DNA of 48,962 nucleotides from Jaenimonas drosophilae. Its lineage: Eukaryota > Euglenozoa > Kinetoplastea > Trypanosomatida > Trypanosomatidae. Position 1 is the first letter of the stretch; every line of letters begins with the position of its first letter. The DNA is taken from NCBI GenBank assembly GCA_030849065.1, contig JASAON010001537.1, forward strand, positions 1-48,962, read 5' to 3'. Positions 25,570 through 35,186 of this stretch are shown here, piece after piece. Below the pieces are notes generated by a model, which worked only from the letters and a program-made list of their open reading frames with translations, was not told the DNA's origin and did no database searches. Both the position numbers and the translations under genes were made by a program.

Positions 25570-28512
25570 TCAGTGTGGTGCCTTGGGGCCAACGTGGCTA
25601 TCTGGTACGGCCCGCAGCTTCTCCGCCAAGGCGTGACGAATGCGGTAGTCCATCTCCCCCAGGCGTGCGGCTGCACCTCGTGATGTGGCGTCGGCGGCGT
25701 CGTAACAAAAAAATTTGTGGCGCAGAAGTTGTGCCGCTGTTGGACGTTGTCGTGGGTCAAACTGGAAGATATCCACCAACACATCGAGGCAGGATGAGCT
25801 CGGCATCAACATGGGCGGTGGTGGAGGTTGGCCCGCCACACGCGGAGGGGCGTTGGCGCGGAGATGTGCGCGGCGTGTTTCGAGAGCGGCGAGGAACCAA
25901 CCACGAAAACCACGATAGCGCTCAAATATGACGCTGCGTTGGAACAACCACCGCAATCGTGGTGAAGATGATGTGTTGTTGTTGTTGCTGCCCATGAAGG
26001 ACTGCCGCAGCTGCTGGAGGTATGCCAAGTGCTTGCATTGTGGCAGAGCCTCGGCGAGGTTGGCTGGCAGCGGGCCCAGCACCTCCGCAATCATCGCCAG
26101 CTGCTCGAGCTCCGTATCTGCGCTACGGTGCTGCCGCGTGATGCGCTCCTGCTCCTCTGCGGTACGTCGTTGATAAAACGGCGGCACCTTCAAGAAAACC
26201 TGCGCGAGGAAGCAACCAAGCGACCACACGTCCACCTTCACGTCGTAGGCCACACTCCCCAACAACATCTCGGGCGGGCGGTAGCTCAGCGTGATGAGGC
26301 TCGGTGTGAGTGCCCGCCCGTGGCTTTCGAAGCCGCAGAGACCAAAATCTGCGATGCGCACACGGCCATCCACATCCACGAGGATGTTGTCTGACTTGAG
26401 GTCGCGATGAATGATGCCCATCTCATGCAAAGTTGCAACGCCGTGGATGAGCTGACGAAAGAGGCAGGCCACCTCCTCCACCGTGAAGATGAAGCCACGC
26501 ATTAATAAGCCCGCCATGCTGTTTGATACGTAGCTGAATACGAGACAGATATCGTGAGAACCATCCGCACCAGAGGAGAGGAGCACATCACGCAAACCAA
26601 CAAACTCCGACAAGGTTGAGGATGAGGATGGCGATGATGTAGATGAGCTTTGTGCCAGTAGCTTCTGACGCTGCCGCTCCACATGCTGCAACGCAATCAC
26701 CTCCCGCAACGAGGTCAGCGGAAAACCATCCAGCCCGCGCAACGTCTTTAGGCGTTTGATGGCCACCCGCACCCCGGTCCCCCGCTCACTGCCCATATAC
26801 ACCTCACCATAGGTGCCCTCACTCAGCTTGTGCTCGACGTGGTAGCGTTGCTCCACGGTGTTGGTGACGGATGAAAAATCAACGCGAGTTGGTGCGGCGG
26901 GGAGGTGGACGCCGGTGGCGCTGTGGCGGCGTCGCGGGCTTCCCTCGACGGTGTAGGCCGGCGTGCTCGGCAACGAGCGCGCCACGGCCGCGGAGGAGAG
27001 CGTGAGTGGGTGCGAATCTCCCGTCAAGGAGGACGAGCGTGAGCCACCATCACCACCACGTTGTTGTTGTTGTTGTTGTTGTTGTTGGCGTGGATGGTGC
27101 TGTTGGGATGGAGCTAGTGTAGGTGAGTGTGGGGAACGAACTCCCGCCGCAGCCGCGGAGGCACCGCCGCTCAGAAAATTGATGTTGGCGTTGGTGTTGC
27201 CGCCAGCGGGTGAGAGGGGCGAGAAGGGCACCGCCACTTCCACCCCACCAACAGAGGTGCTGCCGTTGTTGTTGTTGTTGTTGTTGGCATTCACCACAAC
27301 ACCTCTGGCCAAGTGTGGTGTTCGTAGTGTGATTGGAGAGCTGGCCCCTTCTTCTGCCACAGATGCGCTCGTCGATGGGGCGAGGGCCAGACGAAGACGC
27401 CGAGCCTGCGGTTGTGCCACAACATCCTCGTTGCGTAGCTGGGATGGCTCCTCCGTCGATGTTGTTGTTGTTGGTGCCAAACGCAGGCGCTTTCGTGTTG
27501 CTGCCGTATTGAGGGAGGGTGAGCTTGATGATGTTGGTGATGAGGCACTGGCGCCAAGAAAAAGACGCCGAGGACCACTCACGGAGGCAGCAGATGTGCT
27601 CGATGTGGAGGTCGCTGGAGCGTTGGGTGCCACCGCGACCTCCGCAAGAGGCGGAGCTGCAGTGATGCGTGCTGCGTCAGCGTCCACGATGGGTGCAGCA
27701 GGCACAACAGCCCCCACATCCTCATCCGCTGCAACATCCCCATGTTGTTGTTGTTGTGGCAGTACAACAACCTCCACCACCGAGCTGCTCGATGATTCCT
27801 CACTTCCCATCCACCACGATGAGCTATGTTGGCCATCCGCCCCCTCCTCATTCGCCTTCATCACCTCTGACGTTGATGGTGATGGCTGACGAGGTCGTCG
27901 ATGAGCATTGCGACGCTCATGCCAATCATTTACACTGGTGTTGTTGTTGTTGTTGTTCTCTGGTGCTGTTGCAGCCACTGCCCAACGCTCACTAGAAAAC
28001 CACCGAAGACGTGTTGGCGATAGAGGAGATCCAACGGCATCTGCATCTGCATCCGCACCACCATCACGTACATCATCATCGCCATCATCACCTCCGACGC
28101 GGACAAGTGGCAGAGATTCATGCAGCTGTACCTCTTCATGATGATGTGCCGTGGACGTCGCTGCGGCACCAACAAGACGATCCTCCTCCTCCTCATTGTG
28201 CTCTGCTGCTCCATCAACGGCATCAACGCGTTGAGGCGGTGGCGATGCGAGCGAGCCCATTGGATGTTGTTGCGAATGAAGAGTGTTGTTTGCGGTGGTA
28301 CTCCAGATCTCTTGCTCACCAACCTCCACATCATCATCATCATCATCATCATCATTACCATCACCATCGGCACACGTTTCAGCAGCTGGGGATGCTGGCG
28401 GAGGCTCGACGAAGCACACAACATTGGCCAATCCTGATGAAGGTGGAGATGGCCCCGAAACATCGGCATGTGCAGCTACTTCATCATTAGCACATGTCTG
28501 TTGCATCTGCAT
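25570..28512 (-). CDS. CDK11-like (PITSLRE-type) CMGC protein kinase with long disordered N-terminus (980 aa)
   Basis: Serine/threonine kinase of the cyclin-dependent CMGC group. The frame extends to a TTG at 28638, but a pyrimidine tract and TTGTAG acceptor lie at 28675-28697 and the first ATG is at 28512 (MQMQQ), which I use. Residues 1 to about 550 are low-complexity with Asn, Gln, Ser, Asp and Val runs. The kinase domain covers about 553-937: glycine loop SEGTYGEVY, VAIK lysine, C-helix PLTSLRE (CDK11 has PITSLRE), catalytic HRDLKSDN near 701, DFG near 720, ITLSYRPPE in place of the usual T-L-W-Y-R-A-P-E, then DVWSLGC. Ser/Asn-rich inserts interrupt the domain before the hinge and in the C-lobe. 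CDK11 kinases act in transcription and RNA processing; that role is inferred. Other kinetoplastid CRKs are the alternative. Confidence 0.85.
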   Translation of the reverse strand: MQMQQTCANDEVAAHADVSGPSPPSSGLANVVCFVEPPPASPAAETCADGDGNDDDDDDDDVEVGEQEIWSTTANNTLHSQQHPMGSLASPPPQRVDAVDGAAEHNEEEEDRLVGAAATSTAHHHEEVQLHESLPLVRVGGDDGDDDVRDGGADADADAVGSPLSPTRLRWFSSERWAVAATAPENNNNNNTSVNDWHERRNAHRRPRQPSPSTSEVMKANEEGADGQHSSSWWMGSEESSSSSVVEVVVLPQQQQHGDVAADEDVGAVVPAAPIVDADAARITAAPPLAEVAVAPNAPATSTSSTSAASVSGPRRLFLGASASSPTSSSSPSLNTAATRKRLRLAPTTTTSTEEPSQLRNEDVVAQPQARRLRLALAPSTSASVAEEGASSPITLRTPHLARGVVVNANNNNNNNGSTSVGGVEVAVPFSPLSPAGGNTNANINFLSGGASAAAAGVRSPHSPTLAPSQQHHPRQQQQQQQQQRGGDGGSRSSSLTGDSHPLTLSSAAVARSLPSTPAYTVEGSPRRRHSATGVHLPAAPTRVDFSSVTNTVEQRYHVEHKLSEGTYGEVYMGSERGTGVRVAIKRLKTLRGLDGFPLTSLREVIALQHVERQRQKLLAQSSSTSSPSSSSTLSEFVGLRDVLLSSGADGSHDICLVFSYVSNSMAGLLMRGFIFTVEEVACLFRQLIHGVATLHEMGIIHRDLKSDNILVDVDGRVRIADFGLCGFESHGRALTPSLITLSYRPPEMLLGSVAYDVKVDVWSLGCFLAQVFLKVPPFYQRRTAEEQERITRQHRSADTELEQLAMIAEVLGPLPANLAEALPQCKHLAYLQQLRQSFMGSNNNNTSSSPRLRWLFQRSVIFERYRGFRGWFLAALETRRAHLRANAPPRVAGQPPPPPMLMPSSSCLDVLVDIFQFDPRQRPTAAQLLRHKFFCYDAADATSRGAAARLGEMDYRIRHALAEKLRAVPDSHVGPKAPH

Positions 28513-28862
28513 CAACACGTTGTTGTTGTTTGGTTGAGTATGTATTCTGGCGAACAACAAAAATAAGAGTATATATTGATCTCCGCTAATGTTGCGGAGC
28601 TCTGCCACTCGCTCGCAAACACACACACACGTACGCAAACGTCTGTGCTGATGTTGGATGAAGGAGAGGCGGCGCTACAAGAAAAAGAAGAGACGAGTGA
28701 ATGATGATGATCATGATGAAATGCGAGATGGATGGAATCATCCATTTATGGCACTCCATGTTGTTGTTGTTGTTGTTGTTGTTTGCTGTGTGTTGCTCAT
28801 GATGATGATCAGCAACACACGCAAAAGTTCCCACCTTCGCCTACCAGTTGCTGACTGACGCG
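28513..28862. other. Spacer between the kinase and kinesin genes
   Basis: About 350 nt. It holds the trans-splice acceptor described separately, a GTT run at 28760-28782 and short ATG/GAT runs near 28700-28720. No gene is recognised. Confidence 0.6.
28675..28697 (-). promoter_or_regulatory. Pyrimidine tract and AG acceptor upstream of the CDK11-like kinase
   Basis: The coding strand reads CTCTTCTTTTTCTTGTAG, a strong tract ending in AG at 28675-28676, about 165 nt before the ATG at 28512. This is one of the clearest trans-splice acceptors in the window. Confidence 0.55.
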
Positions 28863-31271
28863 CTACACCGTTGATGTGTTGGATGCGTGCATGAATACCT
28901 GCCGACCAATGAATCCCTGAAGCACCTCATGAGCATCACCATCGTCATCATCATCGCCATCATCTTCATCTTGGTTGTTGTTGTTTTTGTTGTTGTTCTT
29001 AACTGCGTCCTTCACAATGTTGGCAACGGCCGGTGATAGTGGGCGTCGTCGTGGCGCAACGCGTGCAAGCGGAGGTGGAGGCTGCAGAGGTGGTGAATCC
29101 GCACACGTTGTGGGCGGGCTGACCTCTGCCAAATCAGCAACGGAAGATGTACGTACATCATCTTCACGATCTAGCCTTTTTGTTGTGGTTGGTGTTGGTG
29201 TTGTTGGTTGTGCTCGTGCTGGTGTGGCGGTGCAACTCCGACACACGATAGCATCATGATGATGATGATGATGATTGTTGTTGTTGATGGCCTCGGCCAA
29301 CTCCGCACGGAGCTCCGCAATGATCCGATCGCGATCCGCCACTTCTCGACGGCAGTGATTGAGCTGGTCCACGCATTGATCGTAGCTCGCACACAGTGAA
29401 GCGCACTGCGCATAGAGTTGCTGAGCTGTGTTCTTGTATATGGCCAACTCATCCGCGCCGCGCATCAGCATGTGCGAATCCTGCGGTGGTCGTGCGCGTG
29501 GTGATGCGCTACGCAAGGGAGGAGTTCCACGTTGTTGTTGTTGTTGGCGTTCCTCCGCACACGGCGTACGAGCACTCAGGCGTGGGCTGCGTGTGCGTGG
29601 TGATGATGATGCGATGATTCCACGTGCCACACCGGGACGCATGACTGACGCCTCTGCACCAAGTCGCAGAGATGCGATGCTCTCGTACAAGTCTGCGGAA
29701 CGACTGCTGCAGCACACGAGAAGAACTAAGCACGGCAATGATGATGATGATGATGATGATGATGTGCTACCCATCAAGTAGGGCTCCAGCATGGCTGTGA
29801 GGACGCTATCCTTGAAGGGTGCGTGTATCGGCGTAGATGATGATGATGATGATGATGATGATGCTTCACGTAGCACATGCACAACTTTTCGTAGTGCCAG
29901 CAATGATTGGTTGATGCTACGCATCTCCATCAATCGTTGATCCGCTGCTGCCGCTGCCTCTCGCGCATCATCGCGCTCGCGTCGCAGTGCCAACGCAGCC
30001 GATCGCGAGCGTTGATGTTGTTGGCTGCGCATGGATTGTGTGCTCCTCACGGAGATGGAGGCACTACACACGCTCATCTCCAGACTTCCCACACTTACTT
30101 GGCGGTGCAGTGCTGCGGAGGATGAGTGCTGCACGCGTGCAGAGCTGGGCAGCATGGATGATGTTGATGATGATGATCTGTATCGTGGTGATGATGCGTG
30201 GACCGCGGATTGGGCGCGAGCGGCGATGGCGGCGGTGGAACCAACACCGCGGTAGCTCTCCGACCCTGCTAAATCAGCGAAGAGTGCCTCTCGGCATGGA
30301 CGTGGTACGCCATCATCATCATCATCATCCAACATCTCTTCACCGTAGACCTCTACGCGCAGGAGAACATGCCCTCGTGATGAATTTATGTTGCGTGTCG
30401 TGGAGCTCTCCTGTCGCAGCGCCAACATCTCCGCCACCACCAAACATGCCTCCGTCGATGACGTGCACCGCGCCCGACGAAGTTTCGCAGCGGCAAGACG
30501 ATGAAGTGTGGCAGGGTAGGTGTGCCGGATGGTCTTGCCGGCATCCTTCATGCGATGTGCCTCATCATCATCATCATCATCATCATCATTCGCGACCTCA
30601 TCGGAGTAGCGTTGGCAGGCGAGGGCCACACAACGTGCAGATCCAGGCGATGATGATGTGGAGGCAAGCGCCACCACATCAGTAATGCGCTCGTTATACA
30701 TCTCCCAACACGAAACATCAACGAAGACCGACGATGTGCGGCGGAACACGTCTTCCAGGAAGCGTGGCACAACTCCACGTGCCGGAGCTAACAAGGGTGG
30801 TGCTGTGCCGCCCTGTTTGCATCGTGCAGAGGGCCCAAAGAGTGAGTAGCTCTTGCCACTGCATGTTTGGCCATAGGCCAGGAAGACGTGGCGTCGTGAT
30901 GATGTACGTGTGTTTGTTGCGGAAGGTTCTTCTTGTTGTTGTTGTAGGCCAAAGGGTGTGGCACATGCACGTCGGTAGAGCTCTTCCTGTGCAGTCTCTG
31001 CCGCCATCTCATCATCATCACCACCACCAACAAGAACATCATCATCGCCAACAAGTCTGCGTCGTGGACGTGTGGAGCTGCGACGATCTACGAATGCGTG
31101 CGCGCAGGAAAAAGTGGCACAACTTCCCGTCTTGGGGTCAGTGACGCGCACCTCCACCTCCTTCGATGATGATGATGATGATGTTGAGGTATCTATTGCC
31201 AATGCCGCTGGCGGAGGTCCTCCTTGCCCAGATGCACGCAACGGTGCAAAACGGCAGAAGACGAGAACCAT
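28863..31271 (-). CDS. Kinesin-like protein with N-terminal motor (802 aa)
   Basis: Microtubule motor ATPase, starting at the ATG at 31271. The protein opens directly on the first motor strand (VFCRFAPL). Near residue 130 is the P-loop GQTCSGKS, a valid Walker A with Cys and Ser in place of the common Gly and Thr. Switch I is NSSRGH near 294 (usually SSRSH), and switch II is DLAGSES near 330. Then come INQSLLALRKV, PFKDSVLT and a final S-L-R-L-G-A strand. A short coiled coil (about 600-670) and a disordered tail follow. The motor is broken by Ser, Asp and Arg-rich inserts at loops, many coded by ATC/GAT runs. I cannot assign a kinesin family; it looks divergent and is probably kinetoplastid-specific. 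Confidence 0.85.
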   Translation of the reverse strand: MVLVFCRFAPLRASGQGGPPPAALAIDTSTSSSSSSKEVEVRVTDPKTGSCATFSCAHAFVDRRSSTRPRRRLVGDDDVLVGGGDDDEMAAETAQEELYRRACATPFGLQQQQEEPSATNTRTSSRRHVFLAYGQTCSGKSYSLFGPSARCKQGGTAPPLLAPARGVVPRFLEDVFRRTSSVFVDVSCWEMYNERITDVVALASTSSSPGSARCVALACQRYSDEVANDDDDDDDDEAHRMKDAGKTIRHTYPATLHRLAAAKLRRARCTSSTEACLVVAEMLALRQESSTTRNINSSRGHVLLRVEVYGEEMLDDDDDDGVPRPCREALFADLAGSESYRGVGSTAAIAARAQSAVHASSPRYRSSSSTSSMLPSSARVQHSSSAALHRQVSVGSLEMSVCSASISVRSTQSMRSQQHQRSRSAALALRRERDDAREAAAAADQRLMEMRSINQSLLALRKVVHVLREASSSSSSSSSTPIHAPFKDSVLTAMLEPYLMGSTSSSSSSSSLPCLVLLVCCSSRSADLYESIASLRLGAEASVMRPGVARGIIASSSPRTRSPRLSARTPCAEERQQQQQRGTPPLRSASPRARPPQDSHMLMRGADELAIYKNTAQQLYAQCASLCASYDQCVDQLNHCRREVADRDRIIAELRAELAEAINNNNHHHHHHDAIVCRSCTATPARAQPTTPTPTTTKRLDREDDVRTSSVADLAEVSPPTTCADSPPLQPPPPLARVAPRRRPLSPAVANIVKDAVKNNNKNNNNQDEDDGDDDDDGDAHEVLQGFIGRQVFMHASNTSTV

Positions 31272-31292
31272 CGCACAGCGACCAATCTAAGT

Positions 31293-31331
31293 AAGTGTGT
31301 GTGTGTATGTGTGTGTGTGTGTGTGTGTGTA
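31293..31331. repeat. GT dinucleotide microsatellite upstream of the kinesin
   Basis: GT/TG repeat with two TATG interruptions in the short spacer between the kinesin and SMP-protein genes. On the coding strand it is a CA repeat ending just before CTTAG, a possible splice acceptor 16 nt from the kinesin ATG. Confidence 0.8.
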
Positions 31332-31523
31332 TGTGCTCGATGATGTTGAGCTTCCAACCACAGACGCTACACAGAATATGATGATGATGATGATGATGAA
31401 CGAAGAGAACGCGCTCACTCACTCGGAAGCACACACAACCAACACATGCTCAACACAATGTACGTGTTTATCATCCATCAGAAACAACAACTACCGTGAT
31501 GGTGATCGATACCACACCGACGC

Positions 31524-33293
31524 TCATGCAGATACACACAGCGGCAGTGTTGCCAGCTCTCGTGTCCAGCGCAGAGCTCCATCGTGGATGCCCGCGACGA
31601 GCACGTTGGGATGTGTGATGGAGGCCATCGCCATCTCAACGGCGTTACGCACAATCTCCTCCATCTTTTCATTGTGGCTGAACACGGAGCGCGCCGGGCG
31701 ATGGCGCGACGCCGTCACACGCCTCACCTCCACCCCACCTCCACGCCGCCGTGGATGTTGTTGTTGGAGGGAGGACGAAGACGCTCCAACGTCATGGCCA
31801 CTTCCCACCACACTCCCCGCCGCCACGCTGGAGCTCGCTGGACGCAGCAGCGGAGCCGGTGAGGCTGATGTTGATGGTGGCATCGATGCTCCGCGAGACG
31901 CCATCGCCATCATCGTCTTCCCCGACGACGGCGTACTCACATCAAAGTGCGCAGAGAAGCTCGGCCGGGTTGCGAAGCAGCACTCCACACGCCCTCCCAA
32001 ACATGCCGCATGTATATGTGCGTGAAGATGAAGACGACGGATGATGATCTCGCACTCCAACGAGAGCACCTCGGCAGGGATGCAGGCAAAACGTGTTGGG
32101 AGCAACGCGAACAGCGGCACACACGCACCGAGCTGAAGATGAAACTGATGATCATCATAACCAAGCGGAATACGAAAACATCGGAGTATGCGTGGCGAAG
32201 GAGAGATGTTGTTGGATGCTGTTGGGCGTGGTGGTGATGGAGATGATGATGCGTGCGCATCATCATCTCCATCGGCACGAGCTATCCCTGTCTCATCTGT
32301 TGTTGTTGGTGTTGTTGCTGTTGCTGTTGCTGTTGTGGTTGATGCCGCCTGCATCAAGGATGGTGGCAGAGGTGTGGTGCCGGGTATGTAGGATGGCAGC
32401 TCCACCGACAGCACCTCACCCGCTACCTGAGGCAGCAACACGCCCACCGTCGATGCCACATCATCAACGCTGAGGGTTCGTCGATGCGCAACGTCCTTCT
32501 CCACGCCAACAACGGGTGCGGCAGAGGGAGATGCAGCGTTGAGGTTGGCCAACCCACCGCCAATGGTTCCTGGAGTGAGCTCCACCGCCTCGCATAACCA
32601 CAACAAGGGTGGAGAAGATGAAGATGGCAGCTCCTTCATGGATGCTACTGTTGTTGTTGTTGTTGTTGTGGCGTGGCGTGTGTGTTGATGGCGTTGCCAC
32701 GCGGCGTTCATCTTGTGGATGGCAGATTCCATGCCAAAGGTGATGCGATCGATCCATGTCTCGTGCGCGACGCTGCCGCCGCCAAGAAAAATGAGTGCGC
32801 CGCCACGTACGAGTGCGTTGACCCACGTCGCGGGCTCCTGGCGCATCCACGGTGATTGGCCGCGGCCGCTCGTGGCGGTACCACGACGCCGTTGACGTGC
32901 GGTGGTCATGCGCACCTCTTCCTCATCAACATCATCTGCACGTACATGTTGTTGCTGTTGTTGTTGTTGTTGCTGCTGAAGTGATGATGGATCAATGCCA
33001 AGAATGTGTGCCACGACGAAAACGCGTGATTTTACGAGGATAGAATCCTCCTCATCTGCTCCACGAACAAGATATAATGCCCAACGTTCTCGCCAGTTGT
33101 GTGGTGGCGCACGATGATCATCATCACCACGTTGATGATGATGTTTGTTGTTGTTGTGTGGGGTGGAGAGGCCTCCATCTTCTACGCGAACCTCCTCCTC
33201 CACAGCTGCGTTGAGGAAGAATACGTAGATGATCGCAAGCGATGCAACGAGGCTCACCAGCACCTCTACCAACACTTGCCACATCAGCTCCAC
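31524..33293 (-). CDS. SMP-domain membrane protein, probable lipid-transfer protein at contact sites (589 aa)
   Basis: The frame is open to an ATG at 33575, but its first codons translate a pyrimidine tract (poly-Cys/Phe). The tract at 33324-33360 is followed by TGAGCAG and then the ATG at 33293 (MWQVLVEV), which I choose. An N-terminal membrane anchor (about 5-27) is followed by a possible PH-like segment (RWALYLVRG), a Gln run, then an SMP-like domain from about 150: W-V-N-A-L, an internal LPSYIPGTTPLP, a strand E-I-I-I-R-R-L-H-L, G-R-V-E-C-C-F and a closing helix (KMEEIVRNAVEMA) ending in H-P-N. That order fits Nvj2/TEX2-type proteins, which move lipids between ER and partner membranes. 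Long Ser/Thr inserts split the domain. The call rests on motif order only. Confidence 0.55.
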   Translation of the reverse strand: MELMWQVLVEVLVSLVASLAIIYVFFLNAAVEEEVRVEDGGLSTPHNNNKHHHQRGDDDHRAPPHNWRERWALYLVRGADEEDSILVKSRVFVVAHILGIDPSSLQQQQQQQQQQHVRADDVDEEEVRMTTARQRRRGTATSGRGQSPWMRQEPATWVNALVRGGALIFLGGGSVAHETWIDRITFGMESAIHKMNAAWQRHQHTRHATTTTTTTVASMKELPSSSSPPLLWLCEAVELTPGTIGGGLANLNAASPSAAPVVGVEKDVAHRRTLSVDDVASTVGVLLPQVAGEVLSVELPSYIPGTTPLPPSLMQAASTTTATATATTPTTTDETGIARADGDDDAHASSSPSPPRPTASNNISPSPRILRCFRIPLGYDDHQFHLQLGACVPLFALLPTRFACIPAEVLSLECEIIIRRLHLHAHIHAACLGGRVECCFATRPSFSAHFDVSTPSSGKTMMAMASRGASMPPSTSASPAPLLRPASSSVAAGSVVGSGHDVGASSSSLQQQHPRRRGGGVEVRRVTASRHRPARSVFSHNEKMEEIVRNAVEMAMASITHPNVLVAGIHDGALRWTRELATLPLCVSA

Positions 33294-33686
33294 CTCTTTC
33301 TGCTCACCTACACATGCGCACATGTACGTGAATGAAGAAGAAGACGAAGTGAAGAGAAGGGCAAGAACGATGCACGCATTGAATGCCATCATCATCATCA
33401 TCATCAACATCAGCCGTCGTCGCATGCAACAACAACAACTGAGACTCTCTCCAGACAACCACAACACGTACAACAACGTTGAGATTGGATTCCTGAACGG
33501 AAACAAGGAAGTTGGTGTACGAGTTGGAATGAAGAGGGAGAAGAAAAAGAAGAAACAACAACAACAACAACACATGATTGATGCATGTTTGTAGTGGGAG
33601 GGGGAGATCCATCTACCAACAACATTTCTGCTGCATCAGCATCATCCATATGGATGATGGTGGAGTGGCGCCGAGTTGCGCCTGAC
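33294..33686. other. Spacer between SMP-protein and MFS genes
   Basis: Contains the trans-splice tract of the SMP gene, a CAT run (33388-33405), two AAC runs (33428-33440, 33555-33572) and an A/G-rich stretch at 33531-33555. Nothing else is recognised. Confidence 0.55.
33324..33360 (-). promoter_or_regulatory. Pyrimidine tract that decides the start of the SMP-domain gene
   Basis: The coding strand is CTTCTTCTTC-rich and is followed by GCAG about 10 nt before the ATG at 33293. Splicing there would remove the upstream ATGs at 33425 and 33575. Confidence 0.5.
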
Positions 33687-35186
33687 TCAGACGAGTACCG
33701 GCGGATGTGTTGTCGCGGTCGTGCCGTAGGAAACATGCCGCGTGCAGAGTTGTGCGTGCTCATGTGCATCATCATCATCATGATGATGATGATGATGATG
33801 GTGAGAGCGAGAAGATTCCAGCGGATTCACGTCGCGTGGCACACCCCACAACCCCCAACATGCCGTTATGATGCCCTGCAACGCCAGCACCTCACACGCT
33901 ACGCCAATGTTGGTGGTACGCAGCAGGTACGACGCACTTCCTGCGCCAACAACGTGGCCGAGATCCTCCAACGTGCGAATGATGCCAAAAAATGGTGCGC
34001 CATGTTGTGACGGCGCGCGATCCGCCGTGATGGTCATGACCAGGCCACAACCGAGCGCATCTGCCACGCCAAAGATGCTCGCCGCGGTGTAGAGCTCCCA
34101 CGTGGTGCTGCACATGGGCAGAATGAGGAAGGCGGCGCTCAGTCCAAGCGCGACGGGCACCATGGCGTACTGCCGGCCGAGAACATCCATCAAGATGCCA
34201 CCGAGCGGAAACAGGACGGCATCAAATGCGAAGGAGAAGCTGAGGAGGTAGCTGAGTTGTGCGTCGGAGAGGTTGTGCGCCATGCCAGCGACCACGAGCA
34301 TCAGCTTGCGATTGGAGCGAAGTGCGCCGAAGAGAATGACGTAGAGGCCGAGGCGCCAAATGATTGTGAAGTGGTCCACGCAGGTGTGCCACAAGGTGGC
34401 GAGGCGGAAGTGGTGCTCCTCACCAGCGGTGAGTCGTGGATGCACCATCATCGTGGTGCTGGGTAGTGTTGTTGTTGTTGTTGTTGGAGGTGCATGCAGG
34501 ACCTCCTCCTCACCGACATCAACGTCAACGACAACATCAACGCTGCCAACATCGGTCTCACTCGTGCATGGTGTTGGTGCGCAGCTCACCGTGCAGCTCT
34601 GCGCACAACGTGCTTGGTATCGCGCACCAATCGTGGCGGAGATGGAGGCGAAGGCTGCCGCCGATGCCACCGCTGACATGATAAACGCATCTTGAATATC
34701 TCCGGTGCTGCTCGCAATGAAGCCGGAGAAGGTTGGCCCAATAACATGCGACCAACGAAGAAGGCCCGACAGGAATGACATCAACATGCCACGATAGCGT
34801 TTGGAGCTGATGCCGGCAACAAATATGTGGCGTGAGAGAAAGAAGGCTCCGAGTGAGATGCCACTCACCACGCAGTACATCGTCAAGTACATCGCATCAC
34901 GCGTCATGAAGCCAATCAGAGATGCGAAGACATTCAGGAGGAGGCTGGCGAGCATCATGTTGCGTACACCAACGTACTCCACAAGAATACCGCATGGGAT
35001 GTCTAGGGCGCTGCGGCACAGCGCAGAGACCAACACGAAGGAGGCCACCTCGCTGTGTGTGGCACCGATGCGACGTGCTAAGATGGTGATGAGTGGGATC
35101 TCCACGCTTGCACTGATGCCAATCAATATGTTTGGCACATGTACATCGAGTACATGAGCTTGGAGAATCTCAGTGAAGGAGCTCAT
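33687..35186 (-). CDS. Major facilitator superfamily transporter, 12 TM (499 aa)
   Basis: Membrane transporter of unknown substrate. The open frame reaches a GTG at 35354 through low-complexity His/Thr codons; I start at the first ATG, 35186 (MSSFTEIL). Six hydrophobic segments, a long polar loop (about residues 185-270) rich in Cys, Val and Asp, then six more give the 6+6 MFS layout. Useful marks are the G-I-L-V-E-Y-V-G-V after TM2, the matching G-I-L-M-D-V-L-G after TM8, and D-A-L-G-C-G with T-A-D-R-A-P around TM10. The C-terminus ends in a run of eight His and four Asp coded by an inverted CAT/GAT microsatellite. Sugar, drug or metabolite transport cannot be told apart from this sequence. 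Confidence 0.8.
   Translation of the reverse strand: MSSFTEILQAHVLDVHVPNILIGISASVEIPLITILARRIGATHSEVASFVLVSALCRSALDIPCGILVEYVGVRNMMLASLLLNVFASLIGFMTRDAMYLTMYCVVSGISLGAFFLSRHIFVAGISSKRYRGMLMSFLSGLLRWSHVIGPTFSGFIASSTGDIQDAFIMSAVASAAAFASISATIGARYQARCAQSCTVSCAPTPCTSETDVGSVDVVVDVDVGEEEVLHAPPTTTTTTLPSTTMMVHPRLTAGEEHHFRLATLWHTCVDHFTIIWRLGLYVILFGALRSNRKLMLVVAGMAHNLSDAQLSYLLSFSFAFDAVLFPLGGILMDVLGRQYAMVPVALGLSAAFLILPMCSTTWELYTAASIFGVADALGCGLVMTITADRAPSQHGAPFFGIIRTLEDLGHVVGAGSASYLLRTTNIGVACEVLALQGIITACWGLWGVPRDVNPLESSRSHHHHHHHHDDDDAHEHAQLCTRHVSYGTTATTHPPVLV
33767..33800. repeat. Inverted CAT/GAT microsatellite inside the MFS C-terminus
   Basis: Five CAT units abut about six GAT units, so the two halves are reverse complements and could fold as a hairpin. 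On the coding strand they give His x8 followed by Asp x4 near the end of the transporter. Confidence 0.85.

Noticed and set aside
26963..27889. Plus-strand open frame of 308 codons opposite the kinase N-terminus
   Set aside because: Its poly-Cys, poly-Leu and poly-Val runs are antisense readings of AAC repeats; no family match.
33294..33575. Upstream ATG start (33575) for the SMP-domain gene
   Set aside because: The added residues translate pyrimidine tracts (poly-Cys, poly-Phe, poly-Met), and a splice acceptor just before 33293 would remove them.
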